A DNA stretch of 64,000 nucleotides, taken from NCBI RefSeq assembly GCF_002085925.2, contig NZ_CP053562.1, positions 3,113,501-3,177,500 of the forward strand, in the 5' to 3' direction. Positions 24,939 to 34,864 of this stretch are shown one piece after another. A program made the position numbers and the translations under genes. Source of the stretch: Thioclava electrotropha (lineage in GTDB: Bacteria; Pseudomonadota; Alphaproteobacteria; Rhodobacterales; Rhodobacteraceae). Position 1 is the first letter of the stretch; every line of letters starts with the position of its first letter. The notes below the pieces were generated by a model that saw nothing but the letters and a program-made list of their open reading frames with translations, made no database searches and was not told the origin of the DNA.

Positions 24939-24951
24939 GGGAGGGAAACTA

Positions 24952-25803
24952 ATGACCAAGAAAATCATCGCGCTTGTGGACGGCTCTTCGTATTCGAAGA
25001 GCGTCTGCGACCATGCCGCGTGGATCGCCAAGCGCGGTGCCTTCGCTGTCGAACTGATGCATGTGCTCGGCCGACGCGAGGGCGGCGGGGGATCGGATTT
25101 ATCCGGTGCAATTTCTCTGGGGGCTCGCAGTGCCCTGCTGAAAGAGATGTCCAGTCTCGACGAGCAGCGCGCGAAACTATCCCTCACGCGTGGACGCGCC
25201 ATCCTTGAGGATGCCAAGGCGCTCCTTGATGCGGCCGGCGTGAAAGCGACAGAACACCTGCGCCGCGGTGACCTGATCGAGGCGATTTCCGAGAAGGAGA
25301 ACGATGCCGAAATCATTCTGATCGGCAAGCGCGGCGAGGCTGCAGACTTCGCCAAAGGCCACCTCGGATCGAACCTGGAACGGGTTGTCCGTGCCGCATC
25401 GAAGCCGCTCTTCATCGCGTCACGAGCGTTCCGGCCGATTAGGAAGGTGCTGGTTGCATATGACGGCAGTTCCAGCGCGATGCGCGCTGTCGAATATGTG
25501 GCGCGCTCTCCGCTCTATGCCGGTCTTGAGATAAAGATTGTTACGGTCGGATCGGCGACGGACGCCGCGAAGAAGGGCCTCGAAGATGCGAAGGCCATGC
25601 TTTCGGGTGCGGGACGCGATGCAGAGACTGGAATCCTTCCCGGCCAGCCGGAAGAAGCCCTCGGCAAGCTAATCGACGAGACAGAGTTCGATCACCTCGT
25701 GATGGGAGCCTCGGGGCACTCCCGGTTGCGGTCGCTCTTCGTGGGCTCGACGAGCCTTGAGATGATCCGAACGTGCAAGGTGCCGATCCTGCTGGTGCGG
25801 TGA
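24952..25803 (+). CDS. Universal stress protein, tandem UspA domains
   Basis: A 283-residue cytoplasmic protein made of two UspA folds (about 1-150 and 155-283). Each starts with the expected strand (KIIALVDGSSYSKSVCDHA and KVLVAYDGSSSAMRAVEYVA). The second has a full ATP-binding loop, MGASGHSRLRSLFVGSTS, matching G-2x-G-9x-G-(S/T). The first has IGKRGEAADFAKGHLGSNLE, also close to consensus. The ribosome site GAGGGAGG precedes the ATG. The gene follows the SulP transporter closely and probably tunes it or responds with it. Confidence 0.9.
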   Translation: MTKKIIALVDGSSYSKSVCDHAAWIAKRGAFAVELMHVLGRREGGGGSDLSGAISLGARSALLKEMSSLDEQRAKLSLTRGRAILEDAKALLDAAGVKATEHLRRGDLIEAISEKENDAEIILIGKRGEAADFAKGHLGSNLERVVRAASKPLFIASRAFRPIRKVLVAYDGSSSAMRAVEYVARSPLYAGLEIKIVTVGSATDAAKKGLEDAKAMLSGAGRDAETGILPGQPEEALGKLIDETEFDHLVMGASGHSRLRSLFVGSTSLEMIRTCKVPILLVR

Positions 25804-25841
25804 TCTCAAAAGTTCGGGCTATGGGCTATGCGCGCTTCAAT

Positions 25842-26867
25842 CTACGGCCAGTATAGTCCGTATTCCTTCGAGCGGCGGACTTGCTTGCCGACCGCTCCTT
25901 GAAGCAAGACGCGCATCTGGTCAACGACCGGGATCGGCTTCCAGATCGTCGTCGATCTCTCCCGCTCGACACCAGCTTTCGTGCTCCAGCGCTTGACCAC
26001 TTCCCGGACGGGATCGCGGTGGTTCCACCGCCAGACGATTTCGTCAAGGTATCGCTGGAGATGCTTTCGCCCCAAGTTGTGGTAGACCCCGACCAAAGCG
26101 CGCTGCACTTGGGAAATGACCGCCTCGGCCGTGTTCACGTGGGCGCCGGTCTCCGGGTTGGCATACTCTTTCTGGCTGTGGATCACATACTGGTGATCGG
26201 CCATGGTTTTTCCCAGGCCCCTGTAGCTCTTGCTGCCGTCGGTCATCAGGCTTGTCGTCTCGGGGTCGATCCATTCCAGGAGAACCGGCTCGAGCGTCGC
26301 CCGCTTGTCATCGGAAACGACTCTGGCGCGCGCCTGTCCGTCCCGTGAGGCCGCCACGAAAATCAGCGGCTTTCCAGTGCCCTTGCCCCTTGGATTATAG
26401 GCGCCTGAAAGGGATTTCGGCGCTCCCCCGACATACGCCTCGTCCACTTCGACGATGTCCTCCAATGGCAGTAGCTCGGCATTCCGGTCGTCCATCATTT
26501 CCCTGATGGCGTGACCCATCTTCCACGCTGTCTTCTGGTTCACGCCGAGCAGCCGCGCCATCACGACCGAGGAGATGCCCTTACTCGATGTGAGCACCAG
26601 AAACATGGCGCAGATCCAGATACGCAAGTCGAGCTTAGTGCCGTGCATCGGGGTGAGCGTGGTAACCGTGAACTGGAGACGGCAATCTCGGCACTGGTAG
26701 AGTCCCGGTCGGCAGGACCTGCCGCGCAGCGCCGAAGAGGTCACCGACCCACAATGCGGACAGTGCCTGCCGGTCGACCAAATGATACCCTCCAGAAAGC
26801 GTCGTGCGTGCATCTCGCTCGGCATCCGCTTCCAAATGTCAGGGATCGACTTCAGTTCGGTGATCAT
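25842..26867 (-). CDS. IS1595-family transposase (ISXO2-like)
   Basis: A 341-residue transposase. An N-terminal zinc ribbon (CPHCGS at about 36, CRDC at about 59) is followed by the ISXO2-like DDE core with VEVDEAYVGGAPK, SLMTDGSKSYRG and HVNTAEAVISQVQRAL. The gene is intact in length. I could not define terminal inverted repeats or a target duplication. It lies alone between the SulP-USP operon and a small zinc-ribbon gene. Confidence 0.9.
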   Translation of the reverse strand: MITELKSIPDIWKRMPSEMHARRFLEGIIWSTGRHCPHCGSVTSSALRGRSCRPGLYQCRDCRLQFTVTTLTPMHGTKLDLRIWICAMFLVLTSSKGISSVVMARLLGVNQKTAWKMGHAIREMMDDRNAELLPLEDIVEVDEAYVGGAPKSLSGAYNPRGKGTGKPLIFVAASRDGQARARVVSDDKRATLEPVLLEWIDPETTSLMTDGSKSYRGLGKTMADHQYVIHSQKEYANPETGAHVNTAEAVISQVQRALVGVYHNLGRKHLQRYLDEIVWRWNHRDPVREVVKRWSTKAGVERERSTTIWKPIPVVDQMRVLLQGAVGKQVRRSKEYGLYWP

Positions 26868-27101
26868 CGATGTGCTCCGCTTTTTCCGCCAAATGAATAA
26901 TATTGGCGCGATACACGTTCGGCGAAGCTGAGGTTTGAGATACTTGCGCGAAATATAGCGAGATTTCGGAAAAACTAAGCTACCTCAGTATTTTGCGCGA
27001 TTAGCTGCTTTTTCTCGTGGATAAGCGGGAAAATGAAATATGCTCGGTTGCGATACACGCCGAGCACCAGCCATTCCTATCGGAAGACTTCGGAGGGCAT
27101 G

Positions 27102-27338
27102 TCAGGCAGCCAAATTTCGGATGGAGTACGATACGAAGAATATGGCGACACCGATTGAGACGAAGAAGCCCAGTCCGGGCGCGCCAACACCAATGCTGAC
27201 GCTCACGGCTGCCAACGCGAGACCAGACATGGCCTTAATAATTGATGTCCCCCGAGACTGAGTTGACCCTCCGCAATGCGGGCATTGATTGGCCTTGGAT
27301 GAAATTTCGGCTTCGCATTCTTTGCACTTCACAAGCAT
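27102..27338 (-). CDS. Small zinc-ribbon membrane protein
   Basis: A 78-residue protein. The N-terminus is a four-cysteine zinc ribbon (CKECEAEISSKANQCPHCGG), then a polar linker and two closely spaced hydrophobic segments (about 35-50 and 52-70). Such short zinc-ribbon/TM proteins are common and of unknown function. Both CxxC knuckles are intact. It is isolated between transposons, so it is either cargo or a survivor of the original region. Confidence 0.6.
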   Translation of the reverse strand: MLVKCKECEAEISSKANQCPHCGGSTQSRGTSIIKAMSGLALAAVSVSIGVGAPGLGFFVSIGVAIFFVSYSIRNLAA

Positions 27339-27598
27339 CTCAAAATCCTCGTTTCAAATCATTCGTTTTCGGGTTTCCGGAAGCGGGTCGGTAAATTTAA
27401 GGCGCAATCATGACGAAATGCTGGCAACGTATTTATGGTTCAAGAAGACCATCGCCTCTGGTTCTTGTCTTAGCCCGAGCCTGACTACGCTCCTGTGCTC
27501 TTGCCAGCACGCCAACCACACGCTCAGTTTCGCGAGATGTCGTTGATCGGAGGCCAGATAGTATAGCCACGGCTGACCTGCCCCCTTGGGTCCCTCGT

Positions 27599-28459
27599 TC
27601 ATAACGAGAGTCTGCAGGTTTGAGATTGGTAGTCGGCTCGGTTGCTGTGGGCAAGCGCGCCGGGCGCGGAGCCCTCAAATTGCTCAAGCGTCCGGCGCGC
27701 TTCGAGCGGCGTCTGGTTTCCCAGAGACGAGTGCGGTCTGACGGCGTTGTAGTCGTAGCGCCAGAGCGCCAACTTGCGCCGGGCATCGTCCAGTGTGTCG
27801 AAGATCTCCTCGTTTAATAATTCGTCGCGCAGGCTGCCGTTGAAGGACTCGATGAACGCGTTCTGCTGCGGCTTGCCGGGGTCGATGTAGTGCCAGGGAA
27901 TGGCGTTCTGGTCGGCCCATCTCAGGATGGCCCGGCTGTTGAACTCCGTCCCGTTGTCGCTGACAATGCAAGCAGGCTTTCCGTAGATCCGCAGCAGCGC
28001 ATCGAGTTCACGGGCAACACGCGTGCCCGATATGCTGGTATCGGCGACCAGGCACAGGTTCTCTCTGCAACAATCGTCGATCACGGCCAAAATACGGAAC
28101 TTGCGCGAGGCGCCGAAGCTGTCCGCCAGGAAGTCGAGCGACCAGCGCGCATTGGGATGCGCCGCCGCCGGCATCGGCGTGCGTGACCCGCGAGCGCGCT
28201 TGCGTCCACGCCGTCGCTTCACCGATAGCCCTTCCTCGCGATAGAGCCGATACAGCTTCTTGTGGTTCATGGTCATGCCCTTGCGCTCAAGCAGGATACC
28301 GATCCGGCGATAGCCAAACCGGCGCCGCTTCCCGGCGATCTCCTTCATCTCCTCGCGGATCTCGGGGCAGTCCGGCGGGCGTGTGCGCCGGACCGTCTTG
28401 GGGTCGACACCGATAAGCTGGCAGGCTCGACGCTGCGAGATGTCATGATCCCGCATCGC
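27599..28459 (-). CDS. IS3-family transposase OrfB (outer element)
   Basis: The integrase-core half of an IS3 transposase, read from the ATG at 28459; the open frame extends upstream into orfA. The DDE residues lie in [22 protein letters not shown] and [14 protein letters not shown]. An HTH_21 region ([15 protein letters not shown]) precedes the core. It is normally made as an OrfAB fusion by a -1 frameshift at the GGAAAGAA run near the orfA stop. The C-terminus runs to within 25 bp of the left inverted repeat. Confidence 0.88.
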   Translation of the reverse strand, partial: AMRDHDISQRRACQLIGVDPKTVRRTRPPDCPEIREEMKEIAGKRRRFGYRRIGILLERKGMTMNHKKLYRLYREEGLSVKRRRGRKRARGSRTPMPAAAHPNARWSLDFLADSFGASRKFRILAVIDDCCRENLCLVADTSISGTRVARELDALLRIYGKPACIVSDNGTEFNSRAILRWADQNAIPWHYIDPGKPQQNAFIESFNGSLRDELLNEEIFDTLDDARRKLALWRYDYNAVRPHSSLGNQTPLEARRTLEQFEGSAPGALAHSNRADYQSQTCRLSL

Positions 28460-28494
28460 CCTGAGCGCCGCCTCTCGCCGCCTGGTCAATGTCG

Positions 28495-28758
28495 TCAATT
28501 CTTTCCCAGCAGATCCTTCAGAACCACGTTGTCGAGCATGGTGTCGGCCAACAGACGTTTGAGCTTGGCGTTTTCGTCTTCGAGCGCCTTCAGCCTGGCC
28601 GCCTCGGAGAGCTCCATGCCACCATACTTGGCCTTGAACTTGTAAAAGGTCGCCGGGCTGAGGCCATGCCTGCGGCACACATCAGCTGTCGCCATGCCTG
28701 CCTCCTGCTCCTTGATCATCCCGATAATCTGCGCCTCGGTGAAACGGCTTTTTCGCAT
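28495..28758 (-). CDS. IS3-family transposase OrfA (outer element)
   Basis: An 87-residue helix-turn-helix protein ([36 protein letters not shown]) with a leucine-zipper region ([20 protein letters not shown]). It overlaps the OrfB frame as is usual for IS3. Its promoter-proximal leader is interrupted 20 bp upstream of the ATG by the second element, so expression may now depend on that element. Confidence 0.9.
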   Translation of the reverse strand: MRKSRFTEAQIIGMIKEQEAGMATADVCRRHGLSPATFYKFKAKYGGMELSEAARLKALEDENAKLKRLLADTMLDNVVLKDLLGKN

Positions 28759-28859
28759 TCGTCTGCTCCTTCAGAGTTTGATCTGATCCCCGGAAACTGG
28801 ACCGTTTGAAGCTGGAGTTTTCCGCTACGCTTCCTTGGCTGGAAGAGGAGTGGAATCGC

Positions 28860-29126
28860 ATGAAGGCGAGCAAATTTTCGGACGCGCAGAAGGCGTTCAT
28901 TTTGAAGCAAGGCGAGGAAGGCACGCCGGTCGCGGAGATCTGTCGGAAGGCTGGGATCAGCCAGGCGACCTACTTCAGTTGGAAGAAGAAATACGCGGGC
29001 CTTCTGCCTGACGAGATGCGACGACTGAAGCAGCTCGAGGATGAGAACGCCAGGTTGAAGAAGATCGTCGCGGACCTGACGCTGGATCGGGAGATGTTGC
29101 AAGACGTCATCCGCCGAAAGCTCTGA
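28860..29126 (+). CDS. IS3-family transposase OrfA (inner element)
   Basis: An 88-residue HTH protein (KFSDAQKAFILKQGEEG, EICRKAGISQATYFSWKK) followed by the zipper 'RLKQLEDENARLKKIVADLT'. It starts at the ATG at 28860, which is preceded by GGAAGAGGAG. It ends in VIRRKL, with a CGAAAGC slippage-like site near the stop for fusion to OrfB. Confidence 0.9.
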   Translation: MKASKFSDAQKAFILKQGEEGTPVAEICRKAGISQATYFSWKKKYAGLLPDEMRRLKQLEDENARLKKIVADLTLDREMLQDVIRRKL

Positions 29127-29158
29127 AGCCTGATCGCAAGCGCGAACTGGTTCGCGGG

Positions 29159-29962
29159 ATGTGTAGCGATTGGGCGGTCTCGATCCGAAAGGCCTGTGGG
29201 GCTATGGGGTTTGACCGTTCGACGTTTCACTACAAGTCTCGCCGCGCCGATCAGGCTGCTGTCGCCAAGCGGATCCGGGAGATCTGTGAAACGCGGGTGC
29301 GGTATGGCTACCGGCGCGTTCACGTCCTGCTCGAACGTGAGGGCTGGAACATCAACATCAAGAAAGTCTATCGGATTTACAGGGAGTTGGGATTGCAACT
29401 CAGGAACAAGACGCCGAAGCGCCGTGTGAAGGCCAAGCTGCGTGACGACCGCGCCGAGGCGGTCGGCCCGAACGACGTCTGGGCAATGGACTTTGTTCAC
29501 GATCAGCTTGCGACCGGCAAGAAGCTCAGGGTTCTGACAGTCATCGACACCTTCTCACGCTACGTGCCAGTGCTCGATGTCCGGTTCAGCTACCGCGGCG
29601 AGGATGTGGTCGCAACGCTGGACCGGGTGTGCCGACAGACAGGCTATCCGAAGACTATCCGAGTCGATCAGGGCACCGAGTTCGTGTCTCGCGACATGGA
29701 CCTTTGGGCCTATCAGCGTGGCGTGACCCTCGACTTCTCGCGCCCTGGCAAGCCGACCGACAATGCATTCATCGAAGCGTTCAACGGCCGGTTCCGGACC
29801 GAGTGCTTGAACCAGCATTGGTTCCTCACCCTTGCGGATGCGGCCGAAAAGTTGGAGGCTTGGCGTAGATACTACAATGAGGAACGGCCACACGGCGCGA
29901 TCGGGAACAAGGCCCCGATCACGCTGACGAAATCGGGGGGCGTCACCAGCCCGTCACCCTGA
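29159..29962 (+). CDS. IS3-family transposase OrfB (inner element)
   Basis: A 267-residue integrase-core protein. The DDE residues lie in VWAMDFVHDQL, IRVDQGTEFVSRD and NAFIEAFNGRFRTECL. The HTH_21 region is YGYRRVHVLLEREGW. The upstream in-frame codons connect to orfA by a -1 shift. It is full length with no stop, so the inner element may be active. Confidence 0.9.
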   Translation: MCSDWAVSIRKACGAMGFDRSTFHYKSRRADQAAVAKRIREICETRVRYGYRRVHVLLEREGWNINIKKVYRIYRELGLQLRNKTPKRRVKAKLRDDRAEAVGPNDVWAMDFVHDQLATGKKLRVLTVIDTFSRYVPVLDVRFSYRGEDVVATLDRVCRQTGYPKTIRVDQGTEFVSRDMDLWAYQRGVTLDFSRPGKPTDNAFIEAFNGRFRTECLNQHWFLTLADAAEKLEAWRRYYNEERPHGAIGNKAPITLTKSGGVTSPSP

Positions 29963-30075
29963 GCAAAGCCGGGAAACTCTGCCTAAGGGCGGTAGAGCTC
30001 TGGGGTGCGGATCAAGTTGGCGCAGACTCTACACTACGTTGAGGGATCCCGTGGGGGGCAGGTCAAACGCGATGG

Positions 30076-30309
30076 TTAACTGATGACAGTCTCGAGCAGA
30101 TTTCCAAACTGCGCTTCGCTACAGGTTCTGGAAGGCCCGAAAGCTTGGCGCGCGGCGGCACCTCCATGCAGCCCAATCTCGATCGCCACTTGTAGAAGGT
30201 CGCGTCGCTGGTGCCGGGTTTGCGGCACAGCTCTTTCCCGCCCAGCCCGGCGTGATGCTCCTTCAGGATGCCAATGATCTGCTCTTTGCAAAAACCTGCT
30301 TCTCTTCAT
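30076..30309 (-). pseudogene. Frameshifted IS3 OrfA remnant
   Basis: Read on the minus strand, the sequence starts MKRSRF and then needs one frameshift to continue as KEQIIGILKEHHAGLGGKE, LCRKPGTSDATFYKWRSR and LGCMEVPPRAKLS. This is a recognisable IS3 OrfA pattern. No OrfB follows. It is a scar of a third IS3 insertion, directly upstream of the orphan permease genes. Confidence 0.65.
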
Positions 30310-30438
30310 CTTCTGTATCTTCGCGAAACGACAGCCAATCCCGCGCCTCTCTGTCTAAATCATTACTATCCTTGACATTTCATCGATCACCCCGTTCGAT
30401 TTCCTCGACAGGGTGGTTGCTTCAGGGAGGGCACTGCG

Positions 30439-31314
30439 ATGATCAAGCCACATTCGAACCGCGCGTGGCTACTGATGATACCTGCGCTTCTCATAATGGG
30501 CTTCGTCGCAGTTCTGCCTCTGGTCGCCGTTTTCAACTACTCATTTCACGACATCTTCACCCTCGACACGGCACTTTGGGTCGGGCCGCAATGGTATCTC
30601 GAGATCATCCGCGATCCGAGCTTTTGGGCGAGCCTCGGGCGAAGCGCATTGTTTTCGGCCATCGTGTTGTCGATTCAGGTGCCGCTGGGGATCTGGATCG
30701 CTCTCTTGATGCTGCGGATCGGTCGCTGGGCGGTGCCGGTGCTGATGATGCTCGCCCTGCCCCTCGTTGTTCCGTGGAACATGATCGCGGGTATGTGGCT
30801 CACTCTGATCGATCCGCAGATCGGGCTTCTCGGCAAGGCGATCGCCACAGCGGGTATTGGCTTCGACTATAAGTTCACCGCGCTGCATACTTGGATCCTC
30901 ATCGTCGCGGCGGATACGTGGCACTGGTTGGGCCTCGTCGTGATCCTCTCCTACGCGTCGCTGTCGGCGATCCCGGCCTCCTATCGACAGGCAGCGGCGA
31001 TCGACGGAGCATCCCGGCTCGCGGTATTCCGCCATATCGAATTGCCGCGGATCGCCGGGGCGCTATCGATCGTATTGCTGTTACGTTTCGTCGACAGCTT
31101 TATGATCTACACGGAGGCTTTCACGATTAACGCAGGCGGACCGCAGGGTGCGACGACTTTCATCTCGCTCGAACTGGGAGAAGACATTCGCAGCTTCACC
31201 TATGGCCGCGCCGCCGCGCGTGCGATGCTCGATTTCCTGATCGTGCTAAGCGTCGCCTGGGCATTCATCCGCATTCGGGCCGGACGTAGCACCTCGCCGG
31301 AGGCGACCCGATGA
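30439..31314 (+). CDS. ABC sugar/polyol permease, paralogue of GlpP
   Basis: A 291-residue inner-membrane permease of the MalF/UgpA type with six membrane segments. The cytoplasmic coupling loop near the C-terminus is YRQAAAIDGASRLAVFRHIE, the EAA motif. It aligns by eye over its whole length with GlpP of this window (same NRAW start, SLGRSALFSAIVLSIQVPLG, DTWHWLGLVVILSYASL). It is translationally coupled to the next permease. The operon has no binding protein or ATPase, and IS3 debris lies directly upstream, so it is probably an IS-truncated transporter unless it borrows GlpS/T. Confidence 0.88.
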   Translation: MIKPHSNRAWLLMIPALLIMGFVAVLPLVAVFNYSFHDIFTLDTALWVGPQWYLEIIRDPSFWASLGRSALFSAIVLSIQVPLGIWIALLMLRIGRWAVPVLMMLALPLVVPWNMIAGMWLTLIDPQIGLLGKAIATAGIGFDYKFTALHTWILIVAADTWHWLGLVVILSYASLSAIPASYRQAAAIDGASRLAVFRHIELPRIAGALSIVLLLRFVDSFMIYTEAFTINAGGPQGATTFISLELGEDIRSFTYGRAAARAMLDFLIVLSVAWAFIRIRAGRSTSPEATR

Positions 31315-32117
31315 AGATGACGCGAATGCGCCCATCAATTGCGCTCGGCCTCGCCTTCGCAGCTCTGGCCCTCTTCATCCTGCTGCCGTTCGTTCAAACG
31401 GTGCTGTTGAGCTTCACGCTGACGCTGCCGCGCGAGGGATATCGCGAGGGACAGGCGACGCTGATCAACTATGCCACCGTCTTCGCACGCCCCGACCTGC
31501 GCGATGCGATCTGGAACTCGCTTGTCTATGTTCTGCTCAACGTGACGCTCTGCCTCGCGGCCGGACTGCCCGCCGCCTATGCGATTGCGCGCTTCCGCTT
31601 TACCGGCGATCGCCACATCCTCTTCGCGCTGATCGCCTTCAGGCTGACGCCACCCGTCGTGCTATCGCTCCCGATCTTCATTCTCTTCGCCCATGTCGGG
31701 CTGGTGAACAGCCCGGTCGGGATCGCGCTGGTGCATTGCGTGTTCAACCTGCCGATCGCGATCTGGATCCTCGAAAGCTTCATCGCAGCCGTGCCGCGCG
31801 AATTCGACGAAACCTGCTTCCTCGACGGCCATTCTTTCCGACATTTTTTCCTCGGCAAGCTGATCCCGGTGATCGCGCCCGGGATCGGCGTGACCGTCTT
31901 CTTCTGCTTCATCTTCTCCTGGGTGGAGGTGGTCTTCGCGCGCATTCTGACGGTCACCGCCGGCAAACCGATCACCATGGCGATCAGCGCGCTGTTCGGC
32001 TTTCAAACGGATATCGGTCTGGTAATGGCGATGACGGTGGTCTCGCTGATCCCGGGCGTCGCGATGATCTGGTTCGTGCGCAATCACATCGCACGGGGAT
32101 TTGTCATACGCACCTGA
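31311..32117 (+). CDS. ABC sugar/polyol permease, paralogue of GlpQ
   Basis: A 268-residue permease of the MalG/UgpE type with six membrane segments. The EAA loop is VPREFDETCFLDGHSFRHFF. It matches GlpQ of this window closely at the C-terminus (IPGVAMIWFVRNHIARGF against IPGALVIYFVRNYIAKGF). The ATG overlaps the stop of the upstream permease by 4 bp (ATGA). It is convergent with the alcohol dehydrogenase gene, with only 6 bp between the stops. Confidence 0.88.
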   Translation: MKMTRMRPSIALGLAFAALALFILLPFVQTVLLSFTLTLPREGYREGQATLINYATVFARPDLRDAIWNSLVYVLLNVTLCLAAGLPAAYAIARFRFTGDRHILFALIAFRLTPPVVLSLPIFILFAHVGLVNSPVGIALVHCVFNLPIAIWILESFIAAVPREFDETCFLDGHSFRHFFLGKLIPVIAPGIGVTVFFCFIFSWVEVVFARILTVTAGKPITMAISALFGFQTDIGLVMAMTVVSLIPGVAMIWFVRNHIARGFVIRT

Positions 32118-32123
32118 GGTCGC

Positions 32124-33265
32124 TCAGAACGCGGCGCGCAGAATGTCGCACAGAACATCTTCGCCCAGTGTCACAGGGTTCGCGGCCATGGAGGAGCTGG
32201 ACTTCGACAGCCGCGCAATCTCCTCGATCTCATCGGAGTCGACGCCCATCGCGCCAAGCCGGGGCAGCCCCCATTCGTCGATCTGCCGTTCCAGCGCCGT
32301 GAAAGCGTCGGTCCACGCAACGGCCAGCCCCTCGCCCAGCCAGTCTGCAACCTCGTCAAAGCGCGCAACCATCGCGGCATCGCTCGCCACGGCGGCACGG
32401 TTCGCCTGTAGTACCCCTGGCAGGAGCCGTCCGCAGATCGCGCCATGCGCCGCCCCGCTTTGCCCCCCAATCACGCCCGCGAAACCATGCACCGCGCCAA
32501 GGCCTGCATTGCCCAACGCCATACCGCCGAACAGGCTCGCCCGCGCCATTTCGTCTCGTGCATTCGTGCTCTCCTCCGCCATCAGCTGGACAAGCGCATG
32601 GATCGCCCGCGGGATCGCATCACGACACAGCGCGTCGGTCAGTATATTCGCGCGGCTGCAGAGATAGGGCTCAATCACCTGCGTCAGCGCGTCCAGCCCC
32701 GAGGCCAGCGTAACAGCGCGCGGGCAGCGATCGGTCAGCGCCGGATCGACGATCGCGAGCGAGGCCATCATCCGGTCGTCGCGCAGGCTGACCTTCCGGC
32801 GGTGTTCGGGGAACTGGATCACCGCATTGCGGGTGGCCTCCGCCCCGGTGCCGGCAGTGGTAGGGATCGCAATGAACGGCAGCGGCGGCGCGTTCAGCGG
32901 GCGCCCCTCCCCGACCAGTTCAAAATGCACGATCGGATCGCTCGCGGCAGGGATCAGAGCCGCCAAGGCCTTGCCCAGATCGAGCACCGCACCGCCCCCG
33001 ACCGCCACGACGCAATCGGGGCGCATCTCGCGCAGCCGCTCGAGCGCATCACGTAGATCGGGATAGCTCGGCTCTCCGCGACTGATTATCACCTCGACCG
33101 TTCGGCCCGCTTCGCGCAGAGCATCTTCCAGCGTGTCGGCCCAATCGACCGAGCGTCCGCGCACGAGCGCTACACGCGCCCCATAGCGCGCGATCAGATC
33201 GGCGCTCGCATGCCGCTCGTCGCGCCCGAAAAGAATACGGCCCGGAAAGCGCAACGAAAATTCCA

Positions 33266-33266
<1 letters not shown>
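32124..33266 (-). CDS. Iron-containing (group III) alcohol dehydrogenase in the glycerol operon
   Basis: A 380-residue NAD(P)-dependent dehydrogenase. The cofactor-binding region has CVVAVGGGAVLDLGKALA and PTTAGTGAEATRNAVI. Metal ligand candidates are the aspartate in ASGLDALTQVIEPY and the histidines in LGAVHGFAGVIGG and SGAAHGAICG. Its start overlaps the glpK stop by one base (TGATG), so it is the last cistron of the operon. Family members act on alcohols, glycerol, or aldehydes such as lactaldehyde. The position suggests oxidation of glycerol or a related polyol, which is inference. The start at 33266 is dictated by the coupling and by the conserved N-terminal FSLRFPGRILFG. Confidence 0.88.
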
Positions 33267-34774
<1,508 letters not shown>

Positions 34775-34826
34775 CGTTCTCTTTCCGGCGATGCCCTGTG
34801 CACCCAGAGCATGGCGAAAAAGAGAA

Positions 34827-34852
34827 CGAGGCGATGCCGCGGCACCGCCTCG
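34827..34852 (-). terminator. Hairpin between glpV and glpK (terminator or attenuator)
   Basis: Stem CGAGGCGATGCC / GGCACCGCCTCG (one G-U pair) with a GC loop, followed on the minus strand by a T-rich stretch (TTCTCTTTTTC). It is probably an intrinsic terminator that reduces, but does not abolish, read-through into glpK. Confidence 0.65.
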
Positions 34853-34864
34853 CCTTGTTTTCAG

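Larger units (their letters stand above)
28779..30014. mobile_element. IS3-family element (1236 bp) nested in another IS3, with 4-bp target duplication
   Basis: The ends pair as TGATCTGATCCCCGGAAACT (left, 28779) and TGATCCGCACCCCAGAGCTC (right, complement, from 30014). The flanking AGTT at 28775-28778 and at 30015-30018 is a perfect 4-bp target duplication. The element is complete and carries orfA and orfB on the plus strand. Confidence 0.88.
27574..30065. mobile_element. IS3-family element interrupted by a second IS3 element
   Basis: The ends pair as TGACCTGCCCCCTTGGG (left, 27574) and TGACCTGCCCCCCACGGG (right, complement, from 30065), both continuing into TCCCTC. Subtracting the inserted element (28779-30014) and one copy of its 4-bp target duplication leaves about 1252 bp, the right size for an IS3 member. 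The transposase genes are complete, but the upstream leader is split by the insertion. No duplication is seen at the outer ends. Confidence 0.75.
6336..30310. mobile_element. tRNA-Gln-associated accessory region (genomic island), right edge uncertain
   Basis: From the tRNA 3' end to the glycerol permease genes, almost everything is mobile or accessory: three tyrosine recombinases, an excisionase-like gene, IS21, IS1595 and IS3 elements, and a defence-like STAND protein. I looked by eye for a second copy of the tRNA 3' end (GGTTCGAATCCTACCGCCCC) to mark attR and did not find one, so the right boundary is inferred from where IS remnants end. The region may be several overlaid insertions rather than one island. 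Confidence 0.5.

Noticed and set aside
28459..28678. IS3 OrfB as an independent 359-residue protein starting at 28678
   Set aside because: The first 70 codons are out-of-frame orfA sequence. Normal expression is by frameshift fusion.
6336..30310. A second tRNA-Gln 3'-end copy as attR
   Set aside because: I read the region by eye for GGTTCGAATCC and CTACCGCCCC on both strands and found no second copy. A computed search is needed to exclude a diverged one.
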